24,238 nucleotides of DNA from JBBSUQ01 sp038234235 (GCA_038234235.1 JBBSUQ010000026.1:1-24238); one strand, 5' to 3'. Counted from the first letter of the stretch, positions 1 through 7,802 are shown. Translations and numbers: made by a program. Notes: generated from the letters alone by a model not told the origin.

Positions 1-534
1 ATAGGAATGATTGCTTTGGAGGATATTTTCTCTACAATTTTAGTTGTATCTGAAAAAGGATATGGCAAGCGAACTTATTTGAATGATCCAGAAGATAAGG
101 AACCAGTTTACAGAATTACAAACAGAGGTGGAAAAGGTGTTAAAACTTTAAACATTACTGATAAAACAGGACCGCTTTTAGCAATTAAAAATGTAACTGA
201 CGAAGAAGATTTGATGATCATCACCAAAAGTGGTGTTACGATTCGAATGCATATTGATACAATTAGAACTATGGGTAGAGCAGCACAAGGTGTTCGACTT
301 ATAAACTTAAAATCAAATGCTGAGATTGCGGCCATTGCTAGAGTTCCAAGAAGTGAAGATGAAGACGAAATGGAATTTGATGAAGACGGAAATCCAATTT
401 TACCAGTTGAAGGAATTGTAGATGGTGCTATTGAAACAGGTGTTGAAGGACAGGCTGAAAGTACATCAAACGATGCTTCTGAGGGTGAAGAAGATAAAAG
501 TGGCACAGATATTGAAAACGCCGATGTGGAATAA
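1..534 (+). CDS. gyrA: DNA gyrase subunit A, C-terminal fragment
   Basis: The reading frame is open from the first base, so this is the 3' end of a gene that starts upstream of the window. GyrA carries the DNA-cleaving tyrosine (not visible here) and works with GyrB to introduce negative supercoils. The visible part is the end of the C-terminal DNA-wrapping beta-pinwheel. Its blades read YRITNRGGKGVKTL, then EEDLMIITKSGVTIR, then GRAAQGVRLINL, the spacing seen in GyrA rather than ParC. The last 60 or so residues, from RSEDEDE onward, form a low-complexity tail rich in Asp and Glu. Acidic GyrA tails are known in other bacteria to modulate wrapping; that role here is inference. The TPR gene follows after 28 bases (to its first ATG), with no terminator between. 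Confidence 0.95.
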   Translation: MGMIALEDIFSTILVVSEKGYGKRTYLNDPEDKEPVYRITNRGGKGVKTLNITDKTGPLLAIKNVTDEEDLMIITKSGVTIRMHIDTIRTMGRAAQGVRLINLKSNAEIAAIARVPRSEDEDEMEFDEDGNPILPVEGIVDGAIETGVEGQAESTSNDASEGEEDKSGTDIENADVE

Positions 535-538
535 TTAA

Positions 539-546
539 TATTTTTG
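539..546 (+). promoter_or_regulatory. Possible -7 promoter element for the TPR gene
   Basis: TATTTTTG matches the Bacteroidota -7 consensus TAnnTTTG exactly and lies just after the gyrA stop codon. No well-spaced -33 TTG is visible (the nearest is 24 bases upstream, inside gyrA), so it may be a chance match in AT-rich DNA. If real, the TPR gene can be transcribed independently of gyrA. Confidence 0.3.
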
Positions 547-571
547 CATCAATAAGTTTAAAATGATATAT

Positions 572-1762
572 ATGAATAAAATAGGGATAATAGGAATTGC
601 ACTTACAATTTCAACGGTTTCATTTGCTCAAAAGAAAAATGAAACGTCAGCAGCGGTAGAATATAAAAATCAGTTTCCTAGCTATATGGCTTCTGGTGAT
701 ATGGTGGCAGCGAAGGCTTCTTTACTTAAAGCAAAAGAATACATTGATTTGGCAATAGCACATCCAGACACTAAAGACAGTCCGAAAACTTTGTATTTAA
801 AAGGAGAGATATATTCTTCTATTATGAGTGTAGGATTAAATTCTCAGGATCCTGAATTTGTTAAAGTGATTGGTGAAAATGGATTTGATGAAGCAATAGC
901 TGCTTATAAAAGGTCATTTGATGAAAGCAATAAATTTGATGAAGACATAAAAGCTTCAATAAACAACGGCAGAATCCAACTTGACGCTATGGCAGGAATG
1001 CTTTATAACGCAAAAATGTATAAGGAATCTGCTGAAATTTATGAAACATCAGTAAATTTTGTTAATGCGATTGGCGAAATTGATACAAATTCATTATTCA
1101 ATGCAGCACTATCTTATGACAGAGCCGAGCAGTTTGACAAAGCAGCGATGAACTATGAAAAAGTAGCTGCTACTGGTTACAGAGGTGCAGAAAGTTACGC
1201 ACTTGCTGCAAAAGCTTACAGAAAAGCTGGTAATAATGCTAAATCCGAAGAATTATTGACTACTGGTAAAGCTAAATATCCTGCTAGTAAAGATATTTTA
1301 TTGGAAATGGTTCAAACTAAAATTGATGCCGGAGACAATGAAGGAGCAGAAAAAGCTTTGAATGAAGCAATTGGTCAGGATCCGAATAATAAATTATTGT
1401 ACTATGTAATAGGAACAATTTATATGGATTTAAATAAAGATCAACAAGCAGAAGAATCTTTGAACAAAGCCTTAAGTATTGATCCTAATTATGCAGATGC
1501 TCAATATCAGCTTGGAGCGCATTTGGTAACTTGGGCTGGCGATATGAGAACTGAAGCAAGTCAATTAAAATTTGGAGATCCAAAATATGATAAAATGATG
1601 GAACAAAGCAATCAAATTTATCAAAGAGCTTTAATTCCACTAGAAAATTACATTAAAACTTATCCTGAAGAAAAAGCAGTATTGACAATTTTGTACCAAA
1701 TACACAAAAGTTTAGGAAACAGCGCTAAAGCTTTAGAATACAAAAAATTATCAGAACAATAA
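572..1762 (+). CDS. Secreted tetratricopeptide-repeat protein
   Basis: The protein is predicted to be exported and periplasmic. The N-terminus from the ATG at 572 is a clean signal peptide (short basic start, hydrophobic core, cleavage after SFA with Q at +1, about residue 19), giving 396 residues. An upstream ATG at 563 would add only MIY and is less likely. The body is helical, with TPR-like units. The clearest pair is in the C-terminal half, where the repeat-end pattern ALxxDPNNKLLYY is followed by ALSIDPNYADAQYQLG. TPRs bind other proteins, but no catalytic domain is present and the partner cannot be deduced. It sits directly downstream of gyrA, an arrangement I recall from other Bacteroidota, and ends at a strong terminator. 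Confidence 0.85.
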   Translation: MNKIGIIGIALTISTVSFAQKKNETSAAVEYKNQFPSYMASGDMVAAKASLLKAKEYIDLAIAHPDTKDSPKTLYLKGEIYSSIMSVGLNSQDPEFVKVIGENGFDEAIAAYKRSFDESNKFDEDIKASINNGRIQLDAMAGMLYNAKMYKESAEIYETSVNFVNAIGEIDTNSLFNAALSYDRAEQFDKAAMNYEKVAATGYRGAESYALAAKAYRKAGNNAKSEELLTTGKAKYPASKDILLEMVQTKIDAGDNEGAEKALNEAIGQDPNNKLLYYVIGTIYMDLNKDQQAEESLNKALSIDPNYADAQYQLGAHLVTWAGDMRTEASQLKFGDPKYDKMMEQSNQIYQRALIPLENYIKTYPEEKAVLTILYQIHKSLGNSAKALEYKKLSEQ

Positions 1763-1785
1763 GCGTTCAAAATTTAAATATTATT

Positions 1786-1814
1786 AAAAAGCTACTTCCG
1801 AGTAGCTTTTTTTT
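1786..1814 (+). terminator. Rho-independent terminator of the gyrA-TPR unit
   Basis: AAAAAGCTACT and AGTAGCTTTTT form a perfect stem around the four-base loop TCCG, and the T run (eight Ts, 1807-1814) follows directly. It lies 24 bases after the TPR stop codon. Confidence 0.9.
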
Positions 1815-1824
1815 ATGAAATATG

Positions 1825-1854
1825 TCGAACGAATTAAAAAAGTCACTATCTTTG
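1825..1854 (+). promoter_or_regulatory. Probable rpsA promoter
   Basis: TATCTTTG at 1847-1854 is an exact match to the -7 element TAnnTTTG of the Bacteroidota primary sigma factor. TCG at 1825-1827, one base off the -33 TTG, stands 19 bases upstream, which is the expected spacing. Transcription would start near 1860, just after the terminator of the preceding unit, leaving a leader of about 90 bases before rpsA. Confidence 0.55.
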
Positions 1855-1860
1855 CACCCT

Positions 1861-1953
1861 TAAATTAAAGCTGTTAGCTCCGATTAAAAACAGCATATTA
1901 TTCATTCTCTCTCGTTTTTGGAGTACACGAGATACAAATTTAAAAAAGCCAAA
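1861..1953 (+). promoter_or_regulatory. Structured 5' leader of rpsA
   Basis: Two hairpins lie between the promoter and the start codon. The first pairs GCTGTT (1870-1875) with AACAGC (1889-1894) over a 13-base loop. The second pairs TCTCGT (1910-1915) with ACGAGA (1927-1932) over 11 bases. Eighteen A-rich bases then lead to the ATG at 1954. S1 controls its own translation in enterobacteria through the rpsA leader. A comparable role here is inference, because the fold shown is read by eye from one sequence. Confidence 0.4.
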
Positions 1954-3747
1954 ATGGCAGAAAACACAGGGCAGGGAACTGCAGATTTTGATTGGGAAGC
2001 GTTAGAATTAGACGGTTATACCAAAATTGAAAGATCCGAACTTTCGGATAGATATGAGAACACATTAAGTTCTATCAATGAAAAAGAAGTTATTGATGGT
2101 ACGGTTGTTACTCTAAACAAAAAAGAAGTTGTAGTCAATATTGGCTACAAATCAGAAGGTGTTATCCCAACATCTGAATTCAGATACAATCCGGATTTAC
2201 AAGTTGGTGATATAGTAGATGTTTATGTTGATGTTCAAGAAGACAAATTTGGTCAGCTTGTTGTTTCTCATAAAACAGCTAGAATGCACAAAGCATGGTT
2301 GAGAGTTAATGATGTTTTAAAAACTGGTGAAGTTATTACTGGATTTGTAAAATGTCGTACTAAAGGTGGTTTAATTGTAGATGTTTTTGGAATTGAAGCA
2401 TTTTTACCAGGTTCTCAAATTGATGTTAAACCAATTCGTGACTATGACATCTATGTTGGTAAAAACATGGAATTCAAAGTTGTTAAAATTAATCAAGAGT
2501 TTAGAAACGTTGTTGTTTCTCACAAAGCATTAATTGAAGCAGAATTAGAAGAACAAAAGAAAACAATTATTTCAGGTCTTGAGAAAGGTCAGGTATTGGA
2601 AGGAACTGTTAAAAACATTACATCTTACGGTGTATTCATCGATTTAGGTGGTGTTGACGGTTTGGTTCATATTACAGATTTATCTTGGGGTCGTGTAAAT
2701 CACCCTGAAGAAATAGTTGAATTAGATCAAAAAATCAATGTAGTTATTCTTGATTTTGATGATGATAAAAAACGAATTGCCTTAGGTATGAAACAATTGC
2801 AGCCTCATCCGTGGGATGCATTGAGCACAGACTTAAATGTAGGTGATAAAGTTGAAGGTAAAGTTGTTGTTATGGCCGATTATGGTGCATTCGTAGAGAT
2901 TGCTCCAGGAGTAGAAGGTTTAATCCACGTTTCAGAAATGAGCTGGTCGCAACATTTACGTTCAGCACAAGATTTTATGAATGTTGGTGATACAGTTGAA
3001 TCTGTAATTCTTACTTTGGATCGTGAAGAGCGCAAAATGTCATTGGGTATTAAACAATTAATGCCAGATCCTTGGAATGCAATTGAAGGAAAATATGCTG
3101 TTAGTACTAAGCACAAAGCAAAAGTTAGAAACTTTACAAACTTTGGTGTATTTGTTGAATTAGAAGAAGGAGTTGATGGACTTATCCATATCTCTGACTT
3201 GTCTTGGCAAAAGAAAATCAAACATCCATCTGAATTCTGCAAAGTAGGAGAAGAAATGGAAGTTGTGGTTCTTGAAATTGATAGAGAAAACAGAAGAATT
3301 TCATTAGGACACAAACAATTGGAAGAAAATCCATGGGAAGTGTTTGAAACGATTTTCGGAGAAGGATCTGTTCACCAAGGTACAATCATTGAAAACAAAG
3401 ATAAATCAGGAATCGTTTCATTGCCTTATGGTGTTGAAGGAATTTGCCCTGCTAAACATCTTAAAAAAGAAGATGGTACAAATGCTAAAGTTGAAGATAC
3501 ATTAGATTTCAAAGTTATCGAGTTTAATAAAGAATCTAGAAAAATCGTTGTTTCTCATACAAGAACTTTTGAAGAAGGTGATGACAGACCGTCAACTCCT
3601 GTAAAAAGTTCGGGAACTGCTGCTAAAAAAGGTGGATCTGCAACTTCACAAGCTGTGAAAGCAATAAACCAAAATTCTGAAAAATCTACTTTAGGTGATT
3701 TAGATGCATTGTCAGCATTGAAAGAAAAAATGGATAGCAAGAAATAA
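1954..3747 (+). CDS. rpsA: 30S ribosomal protein S1
   Basis: S1 binds mRNA on the small ribosomal subunit and helps initiate translation, which matters in a phylum that largely lacks Shine-Dalgarno sites. Six S1 (OB-fold) domains are visible in order. Domains 1 and 2 are the divergent ribosome-binding pair. Domains 3, 4 and 5 carry the canonical signatures YGVFIDLGGVDGLVHITDLSW, YGAFVEIAPGVEGLIHVSEMSW and FGVFVELEEGVDGLIHISDLSW in part, each ending in a LGxKQL motif. Domain 6 (SGIVSLPYGVEGICPAKHL) is degenerate. The tail is rich in Ser, Thr, Ala and Lys. I chose the ATG at 1954 (MAENTG), giving 597 residues, because it matches the family N-terminus. A TTG at 1918 in the same frame lies inside a leader hairpin and is unlikely. 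The gene has its own promoter and a strong terminator. Confidence 0.97.
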   Translation: MAENTGQGTADFDWEALELDGYTKIERSELSDRYENTLSSINEKEVIDGTVVTLNKKEVVVNIGYKSEGVIPTSEFRYNPDLQVGDIVDVYVDVQEDKFGQLVVSHKTARMHKAWLRVNDVLKTGEVITGFVKCRTKGGLIVDVFGIEAFLPGSQIDVKPIRDYDIYVGKNMEFKVVKINQEFRNVVVSHKALIEAELEEQKKTIISGLEKGQVLEGTVKNITSYGVFIDLGGVDGLVHITDLSWGRVNHPEEIVELDQKINVVILDFDDDKKRIALGMKQLQPHPWDALSTDLNVGDKVEGKVVVMADYGAFVEIAPGVEGLIHVSEMSWSQHLRSAQDFMNVGDTVESVILTLDREERKMSLGIKQLMPDPWNAIEGKYAVSTKHKAKVRNFTNFGVFVELEEGVDGLIHISDLSWQKKIKHPSEFCKVGEEMEVVVLEIDRENRRISLGHKQLEENPWEVFETIFGEGSVHQGTIIENKDKSGIVSLPYGVEGICPAKHLKKEDGTNAKVEDTLDFKVIEFNKESRKIVVSHTRTFEEGDDRPSTPVKSSGTAAKKGGSATSQAVKAINQNSEKSTLGDLDALSALKEKMDSKK

Positions 3748-3769
3748 AATTAAGCTACTATAAATTTAA

Positions 3770-3806
3770 AAGGTTGTTTATCGTAAGGATAAGCAACCTT
3801 TTTTTT
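3770..3806 (+). terminator. Rho-independent terminator of rpsA
   Basis: AAGGTTGTTTA pairs with TAAGCAACCTT (11 pairs, one G-T wobble) over a nine-base loop. The 3' arm runs straight into a run of T. It lies 22 bases after the rpsA stop codon. Confidence 0.9.
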
Positions 3807-3873
3807 GTGATCATTTTTAAGTGGACTTTAATATAACTATTTAGGCTTGGAAACTTTAATGTGGTTCCAAAAA

Positions 3874-3906
3874 TTGACGATTGTAATTCTATAAATGTTA
3901 TATTTG
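3874..3906 (+). promoter_or_regulatory. Likely promoter of the exonuclease gene
   Basis: TATATTTG at 3899-3906 fits the -7 consensus TAnnTTTG. TTG at 3874-3876 is a -33 candidate with a slightly long spacer of 22 bases. Transcription would start near 3913, nine or so bases before the ATG at 3922. That argues against the earlier in-frame ATG at 3895, which lies upstream of this start point. Confidence 0.45.
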
Positions 3907-3921
3907 TTGAAAACACATAAT

Positions 3922-4761
3922 ATGAAATTAGTTAGACCATTGGCTGTATTTGATTTGGAAACAACCGGTGTAAATATTACGCAAGATAAAATTTGTGAAA
4001 TTGCAATTCTTAAAATTCATCCAGATGGTTCGGAAGAAAAATACCACGAATATGTAAATCCAGAAATTAAAATTCCGAAAGAAATTTCGGAGATTCATGG
4101 TATAACGGATGAAATGATAAAGGACAAACCAACTTTTAAAGATATTGCTCCAGCTGTTTCTAAATTTATTGAAAACTGTGATCTTGCAGGTTTTAACTCT
4201 AACAAATTTGATATTCCGGTTTTGGCCGAAGAGTTTATGCGTGCCAACATAGATCCGCAACTGAACACTCGGAAATTTGTGGATGTACAGAATATTTTTC
4301 ATAAATTGGAACAACGAACTTTGGTTGCGGCATACAAATTTTACTGTCAGCAAGACTTGGAAAACGCACACAGTGCAATGCATGACACCGAAGCCACTTG
4401 GAATGTTTTAAAGGCACAGATTGATAAATACGACGTTTTAAGTGACGATGTAGATACGCTTTCTGAATTTAGCAAAACAAACAAAAACGAACTTTTGGAT
4501 TTTGCCGGTAGAATTGCTGAAAACGAAAATGGTGAGGCAGTATACAATTTTGGGAAACACAAAGGCAAAACAGTTAGACAAATTGCTAAAGATGAGCCAG
4601 GTTATTATGGTTGGATGCTTGATGCAGATTTTCCTTTGTATACCAAAAAAATATTGCGTGAAGAAATGACAAAGATTAAGGCAATTAACCAACAATACAA
4701 AGAAAAAAAGACCGCTGAAATGGATGATAAATTAGAGGCTTTGAAAAATAAATTTAAATAA
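3922..4761 (+). CDS. DnaQ-fold 3'-5' exonuclease with ExoX-like C-terminal domain
   Basis: The protein is a DEDDh-type exonuclease that should remove nucleotides from 3' ends using two metal ions. All motifs are present: Exo I FDLETTG (Asp11, Glu13), Exo II AGFNSNKFDIP (Asp97) and Exo III HSAMHD (His150, Asp155). After a linker, residues about 207-240 (YNFGKHKGKTVRQIA and YYGWMLDADFP) match the small domain found at the C-terminus of ExoX-like and Bacteroidota DnaQ-like exonucleases, thought to bind nucleic acid. With no polymerase domain this is a free-standing repair or RNA/DNA-processing nuclease; whether it also acts as a proofreading subunit cannot be told. Length from 3922 is 279 residues. 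The FAH-family gene follows after 26 bases, so co-transcription is likely. Confidence 0.9.
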   Translation: MKLVRPLAVFDLETTGVNITQDKICEIAILKIHPDGSEEKYHEYVNPEIKIPKEISEIHGITDEMIKDKPTFKDIAPAVSKFIENCDLAGFNSNKFDIPVLAEEFMRANIDPQLNTRKFVDVQNIFHKLEQRTLVAAYKFYCQQDLENAHSAMHDTEATWNVLKAQIDKYDVLSDDVDTLSEFSKTNKNELLDFAGRIAENENGEAVYNFGKHKGKTVRQIAKDEPGYYGWMLDADFPLYTKKILREEMTKIKAINQQYKEKKTAEMDDKLEALKNKFK

Positions 4762-4787
4762 TTAAGTTTCAATATATAATTTAAGAA

Positions 4788-5396
4788 ATGAAAATAATCT
4801 GTATCGGTAGAAACTACGCCGAACACGCCAAGGAGATGAATTCTCCCCTTCCCACGGAACCTGTGTTTTTCATGAAGGCAGATACTGCTTTATTAAAAGA
4901 TGGCAATGATTTTTATTATCCAGATTTTACTAAAGAATTACATTATGAATGTGAATTGGTTTTAAAAATAGACAAGGCCGGAAAGAATATTCAGGAAAAA
5001 TTTGCGGATAAATATTATAGTTCCGTTAGCTTAGGTATCGATTTTACTGCCAGAGATTTACAACAAAAGTGCAAGGAAAAAAGTTTGCCTTGGGAAATTG
5101 CTAAATCTTTTGATAACAGCGCCCCTCTTTCCAATGAATTTATCAAAATATCCGATTTAGCAAGTGAAATTGATTTTAGACTGGAGCAAAACGGAAAAAT
5201 TGTTCAAAAAGGTTCGACAAAAGATATGATTTTTAATTTCAACCAAGTTATTGCCTACGTTTCTCAATTTATCACGCTTAAAACGGGCGATTTAATTTTT
5301 ACGGGAACGCCTTCGGGTGTGGGTCCGGTGCAGGTTGGCGATGAGTTGGTAGGATTTATTGGTGACAAGAAGATGTTTAAGTTTGGAGTTTTTTAG
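4788..5396 (+). CDS. Fumarylacetoacetate hydrolase family protein, FAHD1-like (acylpyruvase/oxaloacetate decarboxylase type)
   Basis: This is a 202-residue, single-domain FAH-fold enzyme. Metal ligands are visible as HYECELVLKI (Glu54, Glu56) and GIDFTARDLQ (Asp85). The stretch SLPWEIAKSFDNSAPLS and the block GDLIFTGTPSGVGPV match the pattern of FAHD1, the mitochondrial acylpyruvate hydrolase and oxaloacetate decarboxylase, more closely than fumarylacetoacetase itself. The likely reaction is Mg- or Mn-dependent cleavage of a beta-diketo acid in the cytosol; the actual substrate is inferred from the family. The start ATG at 4788 aligns with the family N-terminus (MKIICIGRNYAEHA). The stop codon's last base is the first base of an 8-bp tandem repeat array. 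Confidence 0.88.
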   Translation: MKIICIGRNYAEHAKEMNSPLPTEPVFFMKADTALLKDGNDFYYPDFTKELHYECELVLKIDKAGKNIQEKFADKYYSSVSLGIDFTARDLQQKCKEKSLPWEIAKSFDNSAPLSNEFIKISDLASEIDFRLEQNGKIVQKGSTKDMIFNFNQVIAYVSQFITLKTGDLIFTGTPSGVGPVQVGDELVGFIGDKKMFKFGVF

Positions 5397-5459
5397 ATGT
5401 TGGGATTTTGGGATTCTGGAATTCTGGGATGTTAGGATTTTAGGATGTTGGGATTTTAG
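5396..5459. repeat. Tandem array of eight 8-bp units (GATKYTRG type)
   Basis: Reading on the plus strand, eight units follow with no gap: GATGTTGG, GATTTTGG, GATTCTGG, AATTCTGG, GATGTTAG, GATTTTAG, GATGTTGG, GATTTTAG. The pattern also shows a weaker 16-bp period because GATGTT and GATTTT units alternate. It starts on the final G of the FAH stop codon and ends 45 bases before the rhodanese start. It contains no obvious hairpin. Its role is unknown. Confidence 0.85.
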
Positions 5460-5504
5460 GACTTGATTATTTTGTGTGAAAATTAAAATGAGTAAAAAGT
5501 AGGA

Positions 5505-5819
5505 ATGAAAGAATTTATTAAGCGAATTTTCAAAAAGAGTCAGACAGTTGATTTTAAAGAGTTGTGGGATAATGGTGCGCAAATAATTGATGTGCGAAAT
5601 CCGGGAGAATTTAAAGGTGGACATATTGAAAATTCGGTAAACATTCCACTTAATATTTTGACTGCCAATATACCGAAATTAAAAAAAGACCAAGCGGTTA
5701 TAACATGTTGCGCCTCTGGTGTCCGGAGTATTTCTGCAAAGAAAATATTACAGGCAAACGGATTTGTGGAAGTTCACAATGGCGGCGGATGGAGAAGTTT
5801 GGCTGGAAAGATTAAGTGA
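5505..5819 (+). CDS. Single-domain rhodanese-like sulfurtransferase
   Basis: At 104 residues the protein is one rhodanese domain plus a short basic N-terminal helix. The signature DVRNPGEFKGGHIENSVNIPL is followed by the active loop CCASGVRS, with the persulfide-forming cysteine at about residue 69 and an extra cysteine just before it. It has no signal peptide, so it is probably cytosolic. Rhodaneses move sulfane sulfur to acceptors such as thiols or cyanide. The true acceptor is unknown and nothing adjacent names a sulfur pathway. The ATG at 5505 has A-rich bases upstream, as is usual in this window. Confidence 0.88.
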   Translation: MKEFIKRIFKKSQTVDFKELWDNGAQIIDVRNPGEFKGGHIENSVNIPLNILTANIPKLKKDQAVITCCASGVRSISAKKILQANGFVEVHNGGGWRSLAGKIK

Positions 5820-5846
5820 GGGGAATATAAATAATCTTAAATTTGA

Positions 5847-6125
5847 ATGCTTAAATTATTCAAAATGATAATCTTATAAAAAATATTCCTAATAGCAATT
5901 TCTGTTTTTTCTATATATTATTCCTTTGAATTTGGATTTTTAATTACTGCATATCGGCATGGTGGACAATTATTGGGGATTCCCTTTTCATTGGCAGTTG
6001 AGGTTTATAGTTCTTTAATTATTTTTTCTAAGTCAAAAAATACCAGACAAATTTTTAGAATAATCAATTATACATATCTTACGTCTATGTTCGGTTACAT
6101 TGTCACGGTTAAAACGGTTAAATAA
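5847..6125 (+). pseudogene. Small membrane-protein gene interrupted by an in-frame stop
   Basis: From the ATG at 5847 the frame reads MLKLFKMIIL, meets TAA at 5877-5879, then stays open for 81 codons to a second TAA at 6123. The downstream part has coding character: a hydrophobic stretch (FLIAISVFSIYYSFEFGFLI), a polar turn AYRHGGQ, a second hydrophobic stretch (LLGIPFSLAVEVYSSLIIF), a basic loop SKSKNTRQ and a third short hydrophobic piece. No ATG, GTG or TTG lies near the start of the open part. The simplest reading is a 92-residue membrane protein inactivated by one point mutation in codon 11; a sequencing error would look the same. I do not recognise the family. Confidence 0.5.
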
Positions 6126-6175
6126 AAATAAGAAAGCCTGGCTAATTCAAAATTTTAATCGTTTAAAACGGTTAA
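6105..6175. repeat. Three direct copies of ACGGTTAA
   Basis: ACGGTTAA occurs at 6105-6112 and 6114-6121, one base apart, overlapping the end of the broken membrane gene. A third copy lies at 6168-6175. The 13-base string TTAAAACGGTTAA is shared by the second copy (6109-6121) and the third (6163-6175). They lie 106-176 bases upstream of the S10 peptidase start and could be protein-binding sites, but that is only a guess. The rest of 6126-6280 is AT-rich with no further structure I can see. Confidence 0.35.
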
Positions 6176-6280
6176 CAACCCATTTCTAAACTCTCCATAA
6201 AATCCAATATTTCTAAATATTTCAATTCAAATTATTCTCCAAAATCTACAATTTTTCACCATTAACATTATCTTAGCAAC

Positions 6281-7762
6281 ATGAAAAACATCATTCTATT
6301 TACTCTGATTATAACAACGTTCAATCTTTCTGCACAAAAACGTGAAATTCCTGTGGATACTATCGTTGTTACAACTCATTCGGCAACCATAAATGGAACT
6401 AAATTATCATACACAGCCACTTGCGGCATGCAACCCGTTTGGAATGAAAAAGGTGAACCTATCGCAACTTTATTTTATACTTATTACAAAAAATCGGGAG
6501 GTAATAACGCTGAACGTCCACTCGTAATTTCTTTTAATGGCGGACCGGGTTCTGCCTCAGTTTGGATGCACATTGCTTATACAGGTCCTAAAATTTTAGC
6601 AATTGATGATGAAGGTTATCCAGTTCAACCTTACGGAATTAAAGACAACCCCTACTCTATTTTGGATCTTGCGGATATCGTATATATTGACCCTGTAAAT
6701 ACCGGTTATTCTAGAACAATTCCTGAATCTGGAAAAGAGGTTGAACGGGATAAATTTTTCGGAATAAATGCCGATATTAAATATTTAGCAGAATGGTTAA
6801 CAACTTTTGTTACGAGAAATGAGCGTTGGACTTCACCGAAATTTTTAGTAGGTGAAAGTTATGGCGGAACTCGAGTTTCTGGTTTGGCTTTAGAATTACA
6901 AGAAAAACAATGGATGTATCTCAATGGTGTAATTTTGGTTTCTCCAGCAGATTATAATGTATTTAACTCTGACACACCGATTTCTTCTTCATTAAATTTG
7001 CCTTATTTTTCAGCAACCGCATGGTATCATAAAAGTTTATCAGCAGATTTACAAGCAAAAGACTTAAATGATTTTTTACCTGAAGTGGAAAATTATACTT
7101 TATCTGTCTTAATGCCCGCACTTGCAAGAGGAGGTTCCCTTTCTAGCGACGAGAAAATTACAATAGCCAAACAAATGTCTATTTACACCGGTTTAAGTGA
7201 AAAATCTATTCTACAATACAATCTGGATGTTCCTACTAGCTTTTTTTGGAAAGAATTGCTTAGAGATAATTCTGGTTTTACAATTGGCCGGTTAGATTCT
7301 CGATATTTAGGTTTAGATAAAACAGAAACAGGCACTTCCCCAGAATATTCAGCCGAATTAACATCGTGGTTGCATTCATTTACTCCTGCGATAAATCATT
7401 ATTTGCGACAGGAATTAAATTTTAAAACCGATGTAAAATACAATATGTTTGGATCAGTTCATCCTTGGAACACCGAAAACAACAATACACGCGACAATCT
7501 TAGACAAGCAATGGCTGCAAATCCATATTTGAATGTCTTTTTTCAAGGTGGATATTATGACGGTGCCACAACCTATTTTAATTCGAAATATACAATGTGG
7601 CAAATTGATCCAAGTGGAAAAATGGCTGACCGACTGAGTTTTAAAGGATATAGAAGTGGACACATGATGTATTTGAGAAAAGAAGATTTAAAAACCGCGA
7701 ATGAAGATTTGCGACAATTTATTATTCGTTCCTTGCCTGGAGAAAAGTCGGCAAAATATTGA
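6281..7762 (+). CDS. Exported serine carboxypeptidase, family S10
   Basis: The enzyme is predicted to remove C-terminal residues from peptides in the periplasm or outside the cell. A signal peptide covers residues 1 to about 18, with cleavage at LSA-Q. The alpha/beta-hydrolase core is complete. NGGPGS (residues 86-91) forms the oxyanion region, GESYGG holds the nucleophile Ser193, and GGYYDGAT supplies Asp427. GYRSGHMMY supplies His461. Serine carboxypeptidases usually carry Asp then His in this order near the C-terminus, as here. At 493 residues the length is normal and no type IX secretion C-terminal domain is present. TATCTTAG at 6269-6276, one base from the -7 consensus, lies 4 bases before the ATG and could make the mRNA nearly leaderless. 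The phosphatase gene follows after 40 bases. Confidence 0.92.
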   Translation: MKNIILFTLIITTFNLSAQKREIPVDTIVVTTHSATINGTKLSYTATCGMQPVWNEKGEPIATLFYTYYKKSGGNNAERPLVISFNGGPGSASVWMHIAYTGPKILAIDDEGYPVQPYGIKDNPYSILDLADIVYIDPVNTGYSRTIPESGKEVERDKFFGINADIKYLAEWLTTFVTRNERWTSPKFLVGESYGGTRVSGLALELQEKQWMYLNGVILVSPADYNVFNSDTPISSSLNLPYFSATAWYHKSLSADLQAKDLNDFLPEVENYTLSVLMPALARGGSLSSDEKITIAKQMSIYTGLSEKSILQYNLDVPTSFFWKELLRDNSGFTIGRLDSRYLGLDKTETGTSPEYSAELTSWLHSFTPAINHYLRQELNFKTDVKYNMFGSVHPWNTENNNTRDNLRQAMAANPYLNVFFQGGYYDGATTYFNSKYTMWQIDPSGKMADRLSFKGYRSGHMMYLRKEDLKTANEDLRQFIIRSLPGEKSAKY

Positions 7763-7802
7763 AATATCGAAGCAATAATACTTTACCTCATTATATAAGA
7801 AA

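Noticed and set aside
1918..1953. TTG start for rpsA at 1918
   Set aside because: Lies within a leader hairpin and adds residues not seen in the family; the ATG at 1954 fits better.
2880..3314. Minus-strand frame inside rpsA
   Set aside because: Shadow of the strongly supported rpsA coding frame; no recognisable domain.
3928..4826. Several minus-strand frames over the exonuclease gene
   Set aside because: Aromatic- and Cys-rich shadows of an ORF with complete DnaQ motifs.
5396..5459. CRISPR-like repeat
   Set aside because: Units are 8 bp and contiguous, with no spacers; no cas genes.
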